Shown here piece by piece: positions 43,883-53,278 of a stretch of DNA of 64,000 nucleotides. Under the pieces are notes generated by a model. It made no database searches, was not told the DNA's origin, and worked only from the letters and a program-made list of their open reading frames with translations. The stretch comes from Granulosicoccus sp947495035 (GTDB lineage Bacteria > Pseudomonadota > Gammaproteobacteria > Granulosicoccales > Granulosicoccaceae): assembly GCF_050589605.1 (NCBI RefSeq), contig NZ_JBNGOO010000001.1; one strand, 5' to 3'. The translations under genes were made by a program, and so were the position numbers. The number at the start of each line of letters is the position of its first letter. The stretch's first letter is position 1.

Positions 43883-43917
43883 TTATCCACAAATGCTATG
43901 GATGGGCATGTGGAAGA
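43883..43917. repeat. Degenerate third copy of the DnaA-box element
   Basis: TTATCCACA (perfect DnaA box) is followed after 5 nt by the degenerate inverse TATGGATGG and after 3 nt by TGTGGAAGA, with the same spacing as the copies at 53.3 and 63.3 kb. The shared flank GCTAACCG precedes it. The rest of the 130-bp element is not recognisable here. Confidence 0.6.
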
Positions 43918-43956
43918 CAGGCGCTTGAACTGCCAGACAGCGCCTGGTGGCGCGCA

Positions 43957-45060
43957 CTAATGACGTGACAGTGCTCGCGCCAACCGTATCAGCACGAGAA
44001 GTGGGCGGCTTTTCCAGAAATCCAGCTCCACCGTGTGGCAGGTTTGCCTGGCATAGGTGGACTTGTAAGGGTAGTCACCCTTGAGAAGGTCGATGTAAAT
44101 CGCGCCATCGACAATCGCCTGATCAATCGTGTGCATCATCAGCAGATGCCCGAGGGACAGATGCTGGTACCGTGGATCGAAGCCGGTCTGAAAGAAACTG
44201 AGCGTACCATTGCAGAGAAAGGCGTACTCGACGCCGACGATGGTGCCATCGATTCTGAGGGTGAGCAGTTTCAGCTCATCCAGCTCCTGCGCCTTTTCCA
44301 TTACGGCCCGATGAAAGCGTCGGTAATTGTCCGACTGGAAGGAGTCGGAGCCGCCCTTGCTGGAGAATCGTTCGTGATGCAACCGCATCAGCGCTTCGAA
44401 GGCTTCATCGATTTCGCAAGCGCTGCGGCAGAAGGAAAACACGGCATGCCCCGCCTTGTGCAATCTTGTCCGTCGCTGCTTGCGCTGCTTTCTGGCGTTG
44501 CGGCTCAGATTGCCTTCGAACTCTTCCACCGTTTCCGGCAAGACATCGACCAGACGTTGCTGTGTGCTTTCCAGTGGTCTCTGCCAGCGTCTTGCCTGCG
44601 CACATTTGCGCAGTGTGCTGACCAGCAGCGAGTCCTGGCCGAGATCGCTGAGGCGAATGCGTGTGATATCGGAGGCTTCAAACAGATAGTCACAGATGGC
44701 CCTGGTTGCCACGGACTCATGGTCGGGGTGAAACAGGACACACAGATCGTCCGGTGAGGTATCGCCGCCGCTGCCGATGAACTGAACCGTTCTGGCCTTG
44801 ATGAGTTTCAGTTTGCGCGTCGTCGACTGGTACAGTGGCGCTATGCCGATGACAGTGCCGTGCAGGCGCGCGACCAGAATGTACAAGGAGGCACTCTGCC
44901 CGTAATGTTGCCACCACAGCCGGTTCCAGTAGCCGCTGTTGAACAGACCGGCCTTGATGCACAGGGTATGCAGTATGTCCCAGTCGGCAAGCAGGGCATC
45001 GAATTCTGCGTCAGTGGTGATAACTTGTACGCTGATATTCGTTGAAGGGTCGGCATCCAT
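43957..45060 (-). CDS. GNAT/BioF2-like acyltransferase (FemAB-related)
   Basis: A 367-residue protein of the Acetyltransf_6 type. It contains LLADWDILHTLCIKAGLFNSGYWNRLWWQHYG near the N-terminus, a Lys/Arg-rich NLSRNARKQRKQRRTRLH stretch, then FEALMRLHHERFSSKGGSD and the core VGVEYAFLCNGTLSFFQTGFDPRYQHLSLGHLLMMHTIDQAI, ending IDLLKGDYPYKSTYA. Such proteins transfer acyl or aminoacyl groups in polysaccharide and cell-surface pathways, including cellulose/exopolysaccharide loci. The start codon overlaps that of the divergent DUF218 gene in the sequence CATG, an unusual arrangement. Confidence 0.8.
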   Translation of the reverse strand: MDADPSTNISVQVITTDAEFDALLADWDILHTLCIKAGLFNSGYWNRLWWQHYGQSASLYILVARLHGTVIGIAPLYQSTTRKLKLIKARTVQFIGSGGDTSPDDLCVLFHPDHESVATRAICDYLFEASDITRIRLSDLGQDSLLVSTLRKCAQARRWQRPLESTQQRLVDVLPETVEEFEGNLSRNARKQRKQRRTRLHKAGHAVFSFCRSACEIDEAFEALMRLHHERFSSKGGSDSFQSDNYRRFHRAVMEKAQELDELKLLTLRIDGTIVGVEYAFLCNGTLSFFQTGFDPRYQHLSLGHLLMMHTIDQAIVDGAIYIDLLKGDYPYKSTYARQTCHTVELDFWKSRPLLVLIRLARALSRH

Positions 45061-45856
45061 GCCTGTGTTGCTCGATTGGTTCCTGCAGCCCCTGGGTCTT
45101 GTATTCACCGTGCTGCTCATCGGCCTGCTGTTGATCCTGAGATCGGGAGCTGTCTCCCCGGTGCAGACATCCGCCCTGGTCGGCAGCACGATGCTGCTGT
45201 GGCTGTGCAGCGCGCCCCTGACAGCCAATTCCATGGTGAAGTGGATGGAGAGGCCGCGATATACCGTGCCCGACGTATGTTTCGGTGGCGGCGAAGAGGG
45301 CCCGTCAACGGTGTCGTTGCCCATCGTGGTACTGGGCGCCGATCTTGATGCCTATGTGGAGAGTGACAACCCCTATCGCGTGTTATCGCGAGAGTCCCTG
45401 ATGCGCACACTGCATGCCGCCGACCTGGATTCGGGGAACACTGCGTATTATCTGATGGGTGGTGGCCAGACATCTCGCAAGCTGAGCGATTATATGGCGG
45501 CGGTACTTGCGGAACAGGGCATTCCCGAGTCACGCATCGTGCGTGACCGGCTGAGTCTGTCCACCCGTGGCAATGCCGAACGCCTGCGTGAGTTGCTGGC
45601 GGCGGACACGTCCGCCCCCATTACGCTGATCACATCCGCCCTGCATATGAACAGAGCCGTGCATGTGTTTGACGATCTCGGATTCATGGTCTGTCCCAGT
45701 GCCTCTGCATCCCTGTACTCGGTATCGGCCGGTTGGGTGGGTTTGCTGCCTTACATAACCGGGTTGAGCAAGACAACTCTGGTAATCAGAGAGTGGCTGG
45801 CGACTCTCAAGTTCCGTGCCGTCGGTGTTATCAGTGACCTGCGGGCTCGTTATTGA
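45059..45856 (+). CDS. YdcF/DUF218 family membrane protein
   Basis: A 265-residue protein. Two N-terminal membrane helices (LGLVFTVLLIGLLLIL and a second around TMLLWLCSAPL) are followed by a periplasmic DUF218 domain: LPIVVLGADLDAY, LMGGGQTSRKLSDYMAAVLAEQGIP, LSTRGNAERLRELL and ITLITSALHMNRAVHVFDDLGF. DUF218 proteins such as ElyC/SanA/YdcF are linked to envelope integrity and undecaprenyl-phosphate use. GAAGGG precedes the ATG. Its neighbours suggest envelope or exopolysaccharide modification, but the role is not established. Confidence 0.82.
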   Translation: MPVLLDWFLQPLGLVFTVLLIGLLLILRSGAVSPVQTSALVGSTMLLWLCSAPLTANSMVKWMERPRYTVPDVCFGGGEEGPSTVSLPIVVLGADLDAYVESDNPYRVLSRESLMRTLHAADLDSGNTAYYLMGGGQTSRKLSDYMAAVLAEQGIPESRIVRDRLSLSTRGNAERLRELLAADTSAPITLITSALHMNRAVHVFDDLGFMVCPSASASLYSVSAGWVGLLPYITGLSKTTLVIREWLATLKFRAVGVISDLRARY

Positions 45857-45902
45857 ATCGGGGAGCGATTTCCAGCGACCCAGAGGGTGGCCTTTGCACC
45901 CG

Positions 45903-46910
45903 TCATGACACCTGAGTTTCAGGCTGGTCGAGCTGCGACCGTTCGGACTTTTTCGAAAACGATGCGATGACCGGTTTGTCGAGTTTTCTGAGTCCGGAGG
46001 GGCTGTGTGGATCGACTTGCAGATCCGTGATGTAGGAGGCAGAGCGATCACGTCGCGTGAAGGGTCGTATCTTGTTGGCTGCTCGATAGGTGAAGCGCTT
46101 GACGGCGGGCAGTACGCCGTCTTCTGCCATGCTGCGTGACTTCAGACCCAGTCCACGCAGCACGAAGCGATTGGCGAGTTGCACATACTGGCGCTTGTAG
46201 ATCGTGGGTGTGTAATAGCTGGTCGCCAGAGACACATTCATGTCCTGATTCACGATGCGGTGTGGTCCGTTGTGCGGCCAGGACGCCACATCGCCCGGTG
46301 ACAGCAGGAAATCCCGGGCCACTTCGTCGAAGGCAGGGTCGAATGGCAGATTCTCGTCAATCTCGCCAGCGTAGATATCCTCCAGCAGATTCTGGGGTAC
46401 CAGACGCGTATCCATGGCGGGGTAGATCCATACGCGTTTCTGACCGCGCAGATGCCACAGCATGTTGGGTTCGGCATCGACGTGATAGTAGACCTGCGCG
46501 CCCGGTGAGCTGATCAGCAGAGTGCTGTAATTGGCTCTCGGGTTCTGCAGGTGTGCGCAATGCTCGTCCAGGTGCTCATACATGCCCTTGACCAGTTGCG
46601 CGTAGTCGTCACTGACTTCCTCGATGTGAGTGATGTTCAGCCAGAGCCTGCCATGGCTGACTGCCTGCCAGAGCTCTTCGCCAGTGGTTTCACGGGCGAT
46701 GTCCACACAGCGCCATTCACTGGCATTGCAGGGATCCTCTCCCATGGTGAAGGCCTGCAACCACTTGCGCGGATAGCTGTCCAGCAGACTGACGAGCTCG
46801 GGTTCGTCGAACAATGTGCGTTCGTGGTAGCGGTGCTTGCTGACCATTGGCACGGTGCCGAAGCGGTCATACTCTTCCGGGGTCCATGTAATGGGCGCTG
46901 AAGTGTTCAT
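45903..46910 (-). CDS. JmjC/cupin-like non-heme iron protein
   Basis: A 335-residue protein with a JmjC-like core: YYHVDAEPNMLWHLRGQKRVWIYP supplies a HxD pair, and DVASWPHNGPHRIVNQ supplies a distal His, the 2-His-1-carboxylate pattern of Fe(II)/2-oxoglutarate oxygenases. The C-terminal third is basic and probably not part of the fold. Possible roles are hydroxylation of a protein or small molecule. It is convergent with the DUF218 gene and near two GNAT-type genes. A transmembrane region is not seen. Substrate unknown. Confidence 0.7.
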   Translation of the reverse strand: MNTSAPITWTPEEYDRFGTVPMVSKHRYHERTLFDEPELVSLLDSYPRKWLQAFTMGEDPCNASEWRCVDIARETTGEELWQAVSHGRLWLNITHIEEVSDDYAQLVKGMYEHLDEHCAHLQNPRANYSTLLISSPGAQVYYHVDAEPNMLWHLRGQKRVWIYPAMDTRLVPQNLLEDIYAGEIDENLPFDPAFDEVARDFLLSPGDVASWPHNGPHRIVNQDMNVSLATSYYTPTIYKRQYVQLANRFVLRGLGLKSRSMAEDGVLPAVKRFTYRAANKIRPFTRRDRSASYITDLQVDPHSPSGLRKLDKPVIASFSKKSERSQLDQPETQVS

Positions 46911-47076
46911 TGACAGTCAATCTGCTAGGAGACAAATCCTCGCCAATTATATCAGCCGCCAGTGAGAAGCCACCTGCGCAGGGCGTCAAACTACCATGCT
47001 GTCACAGGAGCCAATGCTGCACCAGCGGGACACAGGCGGGTGATACGATTCGGAATCGCGAATCAGGTGCAATGGC

Positions 47077-47739
47077 ATGACTATCAGGTGGCTGCTCTTC
47101 AGGATTCTGAACACGGTATGCCGAAGCGATATCACGCACGTCTTGTGGCGTGGCAGATCAGTGCAGGCCATCGACCCACTTGACACGAACTGTGAATGCC
47201 GTTGGCTGACAGAGGCCGATCTCGAGCAGTTGCGCCACGATACGGATTTCCGGATAACGCCATCATTCATCGAGGATTATCGCCGGTATGGTTTTCTGGG
47301 TGTCATCGCCTGCGTCGATGAGCAGCCAGCGGGCCTCCTGTTTCTGGTAGCCGACAGGGTTGCCGCCCGGCATAACAGCGCCGGATCGGTATTCAGCGGT
47401 ATTGCCGTGGAGCTGCCGCCGGGGGTCTTCTTCCTGTTCAAGGTCTTCGTCAAGGAGGCCGTTCGTGGCCGGCGAATCAATGCAGCGATGCTCCGCTTTG
47501 CCGAAACACAAGTACAGCATCCTCCCATGGAGGCCATCATCACCACCACCGACTGGACCAACCAGTCGTTTCTCAAGAGTGTGGAATCGCTGGGTTTCCA
47601 GCGCTGCGCCATGGCCTCGGAATTTGTCATCAGAGGCAAGCACTTCCATCGATTGCCTCGTCCTTTCGATCCGCAGGGCGGGCAGCCTTTGCCGGCAAAT
47701 TCGGCCCGGGAAGCCGTCAGGTTCGTTGTCGATGCGTGA
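47077..47739 (+). CDS. GNAT family N-acetyltransferase
   Basis: A 220-residue protein with a GNAT-like core: RWLTEADLEQLRHDTDF, YGFLGVIACVDEQPAGLLFLVADRV, FKVFVKEAVRGRRINAAMLRFAE (acetyl-CoA loop R-x-x-R-I/G type) and WTNQSFLKSVESLGFQRCAMASEFVI. It should transfer an acyl group from CoA to an amine or hydroxyl acceptor. It lies near the other transferase and oxygenase genes and may belong to the same surface-modification group. Substrate unknown. Confidence 0.72.
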   Translation: MTIRWLLFRILNTVCRSDITHVLWRGRSVQAIDPLDTNCECRWLTEADLEQLRHDTDFRITPSFIEDYRRYGFLGVIACVDEQPAGLLFLVADRVAARHNSAGSVFSGIAVELPPGVFFLFKVFVKEAVRGRRINAAMLRFAETQVQHPPMEAIITTTDWTNQSFLKSVESLGFQRCAMASEFVIRGKHFHRLPRPFDPQGGQPLPANSAREAVRFVVDA

Positions 47740-47927
47740 AGACCGCTTGCCGGTGAGTTCGGGGCGTGAGCTGATGCAGGCAGTTGTGCATCAACGCTAC
47801 TGCCGAGCGTTGCGATAATACAGCGCCGCTCCTGTCAACCAGACCACGGTGAAAGTGTTGTCGCCGAGCAGAGGTGATTCAGGAGTATTTTGATGTTATA
47901 ACGTATCACTTGCTTACTGGAGCCAGT

Positions 47928-49466
47928 ATGTCCATCAGAGTCGATACACGAAAACTGCTTGCCGCCCTGCTCATGACCGGGGTTGCCCTGTCGTTTCCGG
48001 TTGCAGCTCAGGAGCGAAGCAATGTCACCATTGCCTCTCCCTGGGAGGTCGCCAGCGCAGATCCGGCTGTGGCAGGCTTTGCCATACAGAAACTGCAGAT
48101 CATGGAAAATCTGGTCGATGCGGATGTGCATGGCAAGTTGCGACCGGGCCTTGCCACCGAATGGTCGGCCTCCGCTGATGGTCTGACCTGGACGTTTACC
48201 CTGCGTGATGGTGTGCGCTTCCACGATGGCAGCGAGTTGACGGCGGACAATGCAACGCAGGCCTTGAATCGATCCTTCGAGCAACCAGGGGTGCTGTCCA
48301 AGGCGCCGATATCCGGTATCACGGCCGGGGATGGTGTGGTCATTGTTCAGCTCGAGAGCGCCTTTGCGTCACTGCCTTCATTGCTGGCACACGCCACGAC
48401 GGTCATCCCCGCACCGTCTGCGCTGGATGCAGATGGGGTACCCAGCGAGCTGATCGGAACCGGGCCGTTTCGGGTCACGCAATTCTCTCCCCCGCAATCG
48501 ATAGACATGGAGCGCTTCGACAACTACTGGGGAGAGGCGCCGGCGATCGAAACGGCGAGCTATCTCGCCGCCGGACGCGCCGAGACACGGGCTCTGCTGG
48601 CCGAGAGTGGCGATGCCGATCTGGTGTTCACGCTGGACCCGGCGGGCTTTGCCCGTCTGGCCGATGTGGGTGAAGTACAGACCGAGGCCGTTGCCATTCC
48701 GCGCGTCATGATGTTGAAGGTCAACGCGGCCCATCCCTTTCTGGATGATCCGCGTGCTCGCCAGGCGTTGAGTCTTGCCATCGACCGAGCAGGTATTGCA
48801 ACGGCCATCAACCGTTTTCCCGAAGGTGCCGCCACGCAACTGTTTCCGCCGGTGCTGGCCGGATGGCACGATCAGACACTGAGCCCGCTGAATACGGATC
48901 CCGCTGCCGCCCGGGCGCTCCTGGCCGAACTGGGCTGGAGCGAAGGCGAAGACGGTATCCTTGTGCGAGAGGGAGAGCGATTCAGCCTGGAATTGAGAAC
49001 ATTCCCCGACCGACCAGAGTTGCCTCTGATCGCCGCGGCACTTCAGGATCAATGGCGTGGCATCGGTATCGAGCTGGACGTCAATGTGTCCAATTATTCG
49101 ATCATTCCCGAGGGGCACAAGGACGGCACATTGGAAGTGGCTCTGTATGCCCGCAACTATGGACTGACTCCGGACCCCATTGGTACCGTGCTGCAGGATT
49201 TTGCTGCGGGAGGCGGTGACTGGGGCGCCATGGGCTGGCAGAGCGACGCAGTGGCCGGTGCGCTGGATACCATCGCAAGCTCTACCGATCTGGCCCAGCG
49301 CACCGAGGCCATCAGCACGGTAGTCAGCAGTCTGCATGCCGAGTTGCCGGTGATTCCCGTTACCTGGTACCAGCACACGGTAGCCATTGCCGACGGCTTG
49401 CAGGGTGTGGTCATCGATCCGCTGCAACGCTCCTACGGGCTCAGTGAGATCTCTTGGGCGAAATGA
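47928..49466 (+). CDS. ABC peptide/nickel-type importer, substrate-binding protein
   Basis: A 512-residue SBP_bac_5 protein with a Sec signal peptide ending near PVAAQE. It has ATEWSASADGLTWTFTLRDGVRFHDGS, GTGPFRVTQFSP, NYWGEAPAIETASYLAAG and DDPRARQALSLAIDRAGIA, typical of oligopeptide/nickel/metallophore binders. It loads the ligand onto the two permeases encoded next. GGAG precedes the ATG at 47928. The ligand cannot be read; the gene set is of the nickel/opine-metallophore or dipeptide kind. Confidence 0.9.
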   Translation: MSIRVDTRKLLAALLMTGVALSFPVAAQERSNVTIASPWEVASADPAVAGFAIQKLQIMENLVDADVHGKLRPGLATEWSASADGLTWTFTLRDGVRFHDGSELTADNATQALNRSFEQPGVLSKAPISGITAGDGVVIVQLESAFASLPSLLAHATTVIPAPSALDADGVPSELIGTGPFRVTQFSPPQSIDMERFDNYWGEAPAIETASYLAAGRAETRALLAESGDADLVFTLDPAGFARLADVGEVQTEAVAIPRVMMLKVNAAHPFLDDPRARQALSLAIDRAGIATAINRFPEGAATQLFPPVLAGWHDQTLSPLNTDPAAARALLAELGWSEGEDGILVREGERFSLELRTFPDRPELPLIAAALQDQWRGIGIELDVNVSNYSIIPEGHKDGTLEVALYARNYGLTPDPIGTVLQDFAAGGGDWGAMGWQSDAVAGALDTIASSTDLAQRTEAISTVVSSLHAELPVIPVTWYQHTVAIADGLQGVVIDPLQRSYGLSEISWAK

Positions 49467-50425
49467 GCCTGAAACTTGCGCCCTGGGCGCGATCGCTCGT
49501 GTCCATCCTTGCCGGGCGAGGCCTTCAGGCGCTGGTGGTGGCTCTGGTGGTCGGTGTCGTCAGCTTCATCATGATGCAGGCCTTGCCGGGGGATGCCTCC
49601 TATCGCATTGCGGCCGGGCGTTATGGCTACGACATGATGGATGCGGCGGCCGCCGAAGCAGTCAGGCTCGAACTGGGTCTTGATAGTCCATGGTGGATAC
49701 AACTCAAAGCCTGGTTGGCTGAGCTTGCCACCTTTGATCTGGGCCGCTCGCATGTGTACGGTTCGCCCGTCATCAACGAAGTGGCAACGCAACTCCGCTA
49801 CTCCTTGTTGCTGGCCGGAGGTGCCGTGCTTGCCTCTCTCCTGATTGCCTTGCCTGTGGGAATCGCCGCTGGTCTGCGACCCGGCGGGGTAGTGGATCGT
49901 ATCAGTCTTGCCGTGTCGATCTTTCTGCGTGCCATACCTGCATTTGCCCTGGGGATCGTGCTGGTGCTGGTCTTTGCCGTGCAGCTTGATCTGTTACCGG
50001 TGGCAGGCTTCCGCGGGCCGCAGTATCTGATTCTGCCCTCATTGACACTGGGATTGGGCCTTGCTGCCGTATCTTCCCGAGTGGTTCGCGATGCCGTGGC
50101 GGACGCCATGTCGGCGGAGTGGCGCCTGTTTGCGCGAACGAAAGGTCTTACGGCCCGCCGGACCGTATTGAGCCACGTGATGCGAAACGCCTCCCTGCCG
50201 GTGGTTGCCTATGTCGGTGTACAGGGCGCCTATCTCATAGAGGGTGTGGTGATTGTCGAAACGGTGTTTGCGTGGCCGGGTATCGGTCATGCGCTGGTGC
50301 ATGCCATCTTCGGGCGCGATGTGGCCATGGTACAAGGCACCGCGCTGGCCCTGGGCCTGATCTATGTGGGGCTGAACCTCTGCATTGATCTGACTTGCCG
50401 ACTGATAGATCCTCGAAGCGCATGA
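49463..50425 (+). CDS. ABC importer permease 1 (DppB/NikB type)
   Basis: A 320-residue permease. It has the DppB-like N-terminal helix GRGLQALVVALVVGVVSFIMMQALPGD, a large periplasmic segment, then helices and the EAA-type loop TARRTVLSHVMRNASLPVVAYVG, ending with VETVFAWPGIGHALVHAIFGRD. It forms half of the channel. The ATG overlaps the previous stop (ATGA), and its own stop overlaps the next start the same way. Confidence 0.92.
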   Translation: MSLKLAPWARSLVSILAGRGLQALVVALVVGVVSFIMMQALPGDASYRIAAGRYGYDMMDAAAAEAVRLELGLDSPWWIQLKAWLAELATFDLGRSHVYGSPVINEVATQLRYSLLLAGGAVLASLLIALPVGIAAGLRPGGVVDRISLAVSIFLRAIPAFALGIVLVLVFAVQLDLLPVAGFRGPQYLILPSLTLGLGLAAVSSRVVRDAVADAMSAEWRLFARTKGLTARRTVLSHVMRNASLPVVAYVGVQGAYLIEGVVIVETVFAWPGIGHALVHAIFGRDVAMVQGTALALGLIYVGLNLCIDLTCRLIDPRSA

Positions 50426-51258
50426 ATGACGTGACTACTGGTGTTGCACTGCCAGGCAGCAGACAGCGACCAGCACTCGGTGCATCCCGGCTGGCAGGTC
50501 TGATACTGTTTGGCCTGCTGGCAGGCGCGGCTGTTATCGGGCCGGATCTGGTGGGTCATGACCCGGCCACGCAGTCCTTGCTCGATGCGCGACAGGGCCC
50601 CAGTGCACAGCATCTGCTGGGTACGGATCATCTGGGCCGTGACATGGCGGCACGCCTGTTGTCGGGCGCGCGCTTGTCCATGGGACTGGCTCTGCTCTCG
50701 ATCATCTCGGCCGGGATTCCGGGAACATTGCTGGGTGTGCTTGCCGCCAGGTCAGGTGGGTGGACAGATCGGCTGCTGAGCGCCTTTGCCGATGCAGTAC
50801 TGGCATTGCCGGGCTTGTTGCTGGTGCTGATGCTCGCTGCCATTGCACCGGGTTCCTGGTGGGCCCTGTATGTCGGTATCTCGTTGACGCTCTGGGTCGA
50901 GTACTTCCGCTATACGCGTCAGCGTGCCCGTGTCGTGCTGCGTTCGCCGCAAGTCGAAGCGTCTCGCATGCTGGGTCTTGGACCGTGGCTGATCCTGCGT
51001 CGTCATCTTGTTCCCGAAATCGGTCCGGGTCTGCTGACCATTGCCGCCTTTGGTGCCGCCACCGCTGTCACTGCGGTGGCGGCTCTCGGTTTCGTCAGTG
51101 TCGGAATTCGACCGCCACAGGCCGAGTGGGGTGTGATGATGACCGAACTGTTGCCCTACTGGCGTGAAGCTCCCTGGCTGATTCTGCAGCCGGTGGCTGC
51201 ACTCGTGCTGACGGTACTGGCCTTGCATCTGAGTGTCGGCGGAATGAGGCGTCCATGA
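50422..51258 (+). CDS. ABC importer permease 2 (DppC/NikC type)
   Basis: A 278-residue permease. The DppC signature HLLGTDHLGRDMAARLLSGARLSMGLALL is near residue 75, followed by the EAA loop VLRSPQVEASRMLGLGPWLILRRHLVPEIGP and the C-terminal FVSVGIRPPQAEWGVMMTE. It pairs with the preceding permease. Its 3' end overlaps the ATPase start by four bases. Confidence 0.92.
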   Translation: MNDVTTGVALPGSRQRPALGASRLAGLILFGLLAGAAVIGPDLVGHDPATQSLLDARQGPSAQHLLGTDHLGRDMAARLLSGARLSMGLALLSIISAGIPGTLLGVLAARSGGWTDRLLSAFADAVLALPGLLLVLMLAAIAPGSWWALYVGISLTLWVEYFRYTRQRARVVLRSPQVEASRMLGLGPWLILRRHLVPEIGPGLLTIAAFGAATAVTAVAALGFVSVGIRPPQAEWGVMMTELLPYWREAPWLILQPVAALVLTVLALHLSVGGMRRP

Positions 51259-52661
51259 AAATGAATGCGGTAGACATCATGGAAACGACGGTAGCAGTCA
51301 GGGAGTTGTGCGTTCACGTGGGGTCAACCCTGCTCATGGGGCCTGTCAGCTTCTCGGTTGCCGCCGGTGAAACCCTGGTGGTCATGGGGGAGACGGGGGC
51401 CGGCAAGAGCCTGATTGCTCAGGCCATTCTGGGTACCTTGCCAGATCAGTTGCATGCCACTGGCGAAATAGATGTCAACGGCTTGCGAGTCGATAACCTC
51501 GCCCCGGAGATTCGTGCTGCGAGCTGGGGGCGACAGATTGCCGCGCTGCCCCAGGAACCCTGGCGCGCACTCAGTCCGCTCAAGCGCTCAGCCAGACATG
51601 TGCGCGAGACCTATCGCCATGTGGGTCGGCAGCCCGATCCGGCAGCGAGCTGCGCCCGGGCCTTCGACGCATTGGGACTGGTGGGCGCAGAAGAACGTTT
51701 GCCGGGTGAGCTGTCTGGTGGCATGGCCCAGCGTGTCGCCTTTGCTGCCGCTACCGCCGGTGGTGCGCCGATATTGCTGGCGGATGAACCTACCAAGGGA
51801 CTGGATACCGATCGCCGTGCACGAGTTGTAGAATTATTGTCTGCCGTGCCCCAACAAGGCGGCACCTTGATCGCCATAACCCACGAAGTGGCCGTGGCAC
51901 GAGCCCTGGGTGGCAAGCTGATCGTGCTGCGAGAAGGCAAGGTGGTGGAGCAGGGCGACACGCGCACCATTCTGACGGCACCTGCCCATGCCTACACGCA
52001 GGAACTGATTGCCGCAGATCCATCCAGCTGGGCACAAGCGGCACCAGCGGCAGTCGGCAAGGTATTGCTGAAAGCACAGGATGTGTCGGTGGAGCGTGCC
52101 GGGCATCGACTGATCAGGAATCTCGACCTGCGCGTGCACGAAGGCGAGCGTGTGGCGCTGGTCGGACCCAGTGGCGTGGGCAAGACCAGCTTGCTGGATA
52201 CCCTGGCCGGATTGCTTGCGCCTGCGAACGGTTCGGTGCAACGCGCCGGGGGGCTTGGACCCAGGGCCGTGCAGAAGCTCTATCAGGATCCTCCCACGGC
52301 CTTTCCACAACACATCTCCCTTGAAGTGAGTTTGCGGGATGCCGCGCGCCTCAACGGTACTCCGTGGAGCGAGGTGGAAGATCTGCTGGCTCGCCTCGCG
52401 GTGCCATTGTCATTGCTGGCCCGCCGCCCGGATGCGGTGTCAGGTGGCGAACTGCAACGCCTTGCACTGGCGCGTGCTTTGTCGGCTCGCCCCAGTGTGC
52501 TGCTCGCCGATGAGCCCACTTCACGGCTGGACCCGATTACCCAGGCCCGCACCCTCGAGATGCTCGCTGACATCGCGGACGCCCGCCGTCTGGGCGTCAT
52601 TCTGGTCACGCACGATGCTCATATTGCGGAGCGTTGGGCGCATCGCTGCGTGGGCTTGTAG
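51255..52661 (+). CDS. Fused tandem ATPase of the peptide/nickel importer (DppD-DppF type)
   Basis: A 468-residue protein carrying two ABC domains in one chain. The first has Walker A VMGETGAGKSLIAQ near residue 45, signature LSGGMAQRVAFAAA and Walker B ILLADEPTKGLD. The second has VGPSGVGKTSLLD near residue 300, signature VSGGELQRLALARAL and LLADEPTSRLD. In most relatives these are two separate genes (DppD and DppF); here they are fused and shortened, without the C-terminal oligopeptide-transporter tail. It drives the transport step. Confidence 0.92.
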   Translation: MKMNAVDIMETTVAVRELCVHVGSTLLMGPVSFSVAAGETLVVMGETGAGKSLIAQAILGTLPDQLHATGEIDVNGLRVDNLAPEIRAASWGRQIAALPQEPWRALSPLKRSARHVRETYRHVGRQPDPAASCARAFDALGLVGAEERLPGELSGGMAQRVAFAAATAGGAPILLADEPTKGLDTDRRARVVELLSAVPQQGGTLIAITHEVAVARALGGKLIVLREGKVVEQGDTRTILTAPAHAYTQELIAADPSSWAQAAPAAVGKVLLKAQDVSVERAGHRLIRNLDLRVHEGERVALVGPSGVGKTSLLDTLAGLLAPANGSVQRAGGLGPRAVQKLYQDPPTAFPQHISLEVSLRDAARLNGTPWSEVEDLLARLAVPLSLLARRPDAVSGGELQRLALARALSARPSVLLADEPTSRLDPITQARTLEMLADIADARRLGVILVTHDAHIAERWAHRCVGL

Positions 52662-52813
52662 TCGATCGGAGACATTCTGCGTCTGATTCTGCGACAAGGC
52701 CGCCCCGAAAAAACCTCCGAGCGCGACTGTATTCACCGATCTACCGTGTTTCTGGTTCGCGTCTTCATGTCCCATTGAGGTTAGGATATTGCCAGGACTC
52801 ATTGGAGAACAAA

Positions 52814-53182
52814 ATGATTCATGGTGCGGCGATCGCTTATGCCCTGATAATCGTCGGCGTCATCGCCTTCCAGTTCTGTTTGATGGCGGGGGCCCCCTGG
52901 GGTCGTTTGACTCAGGGCGGGCAGCATCCTGGGGCACTGCCGTTGTCCGGTCGAATGGTCGCTGCCATCTCGGTGGTTCTGCTGGTTTTCATGGCGGGCT
53001 CCATCCTGTCGGCAGCGAAAATCTGGGTTAACTGGCCACGATGGATGGGCTGGGTTGCCCTCGGCATTCAGGCGCTGTCCACCTTGCTCAACTGGATTAC
53101 TCCATCACGTTCCGAGCGTTTGCTGTGGGCGCCCGTGACGAGCGTGATGCTGACATTGGCGCTATTGGTCATGCTTGACTGA
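52814..53182 (+). CDS. Small membrane protein, hypothetical
   Basis: A 122-residue protein with four predicted membrane helices (AIAYALIIVGVIAFQFCLMAG, MVAAISVVLLVFMAGSILS, WMGWVALGIQALSTLLNWI and a final LLWAPVTSVMLTLALLVML). GGAGAAC lies before the ATG. No family is recognised with confidence; similar small integral proteins of unknown function occur widely. It is not coupled to the importer operon (gap 152 bp). The DnaA-box element follows it. Confidence 0.7.
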   Translation: MIHGAAIAYALIIVGVIAFQFCLMAGAPWGRLTQGGQHPGALPLSGRMVAAISVVLLVFMAGSILSAAKIWVNWPRWMGWVALGIQALSTLLNWITPSRSERLLWAPVTSVMLTLALLVMLD

Positions 53183-53278
53183 CGCTCAAGGCGTGTGGCA
53201 ACGCACTGCACCGGGACGCCGTGTCGCAGCGGCGGCATGATGATAGCCGGCGCTGATGGCAGGAGTACAGAGTCGGGT

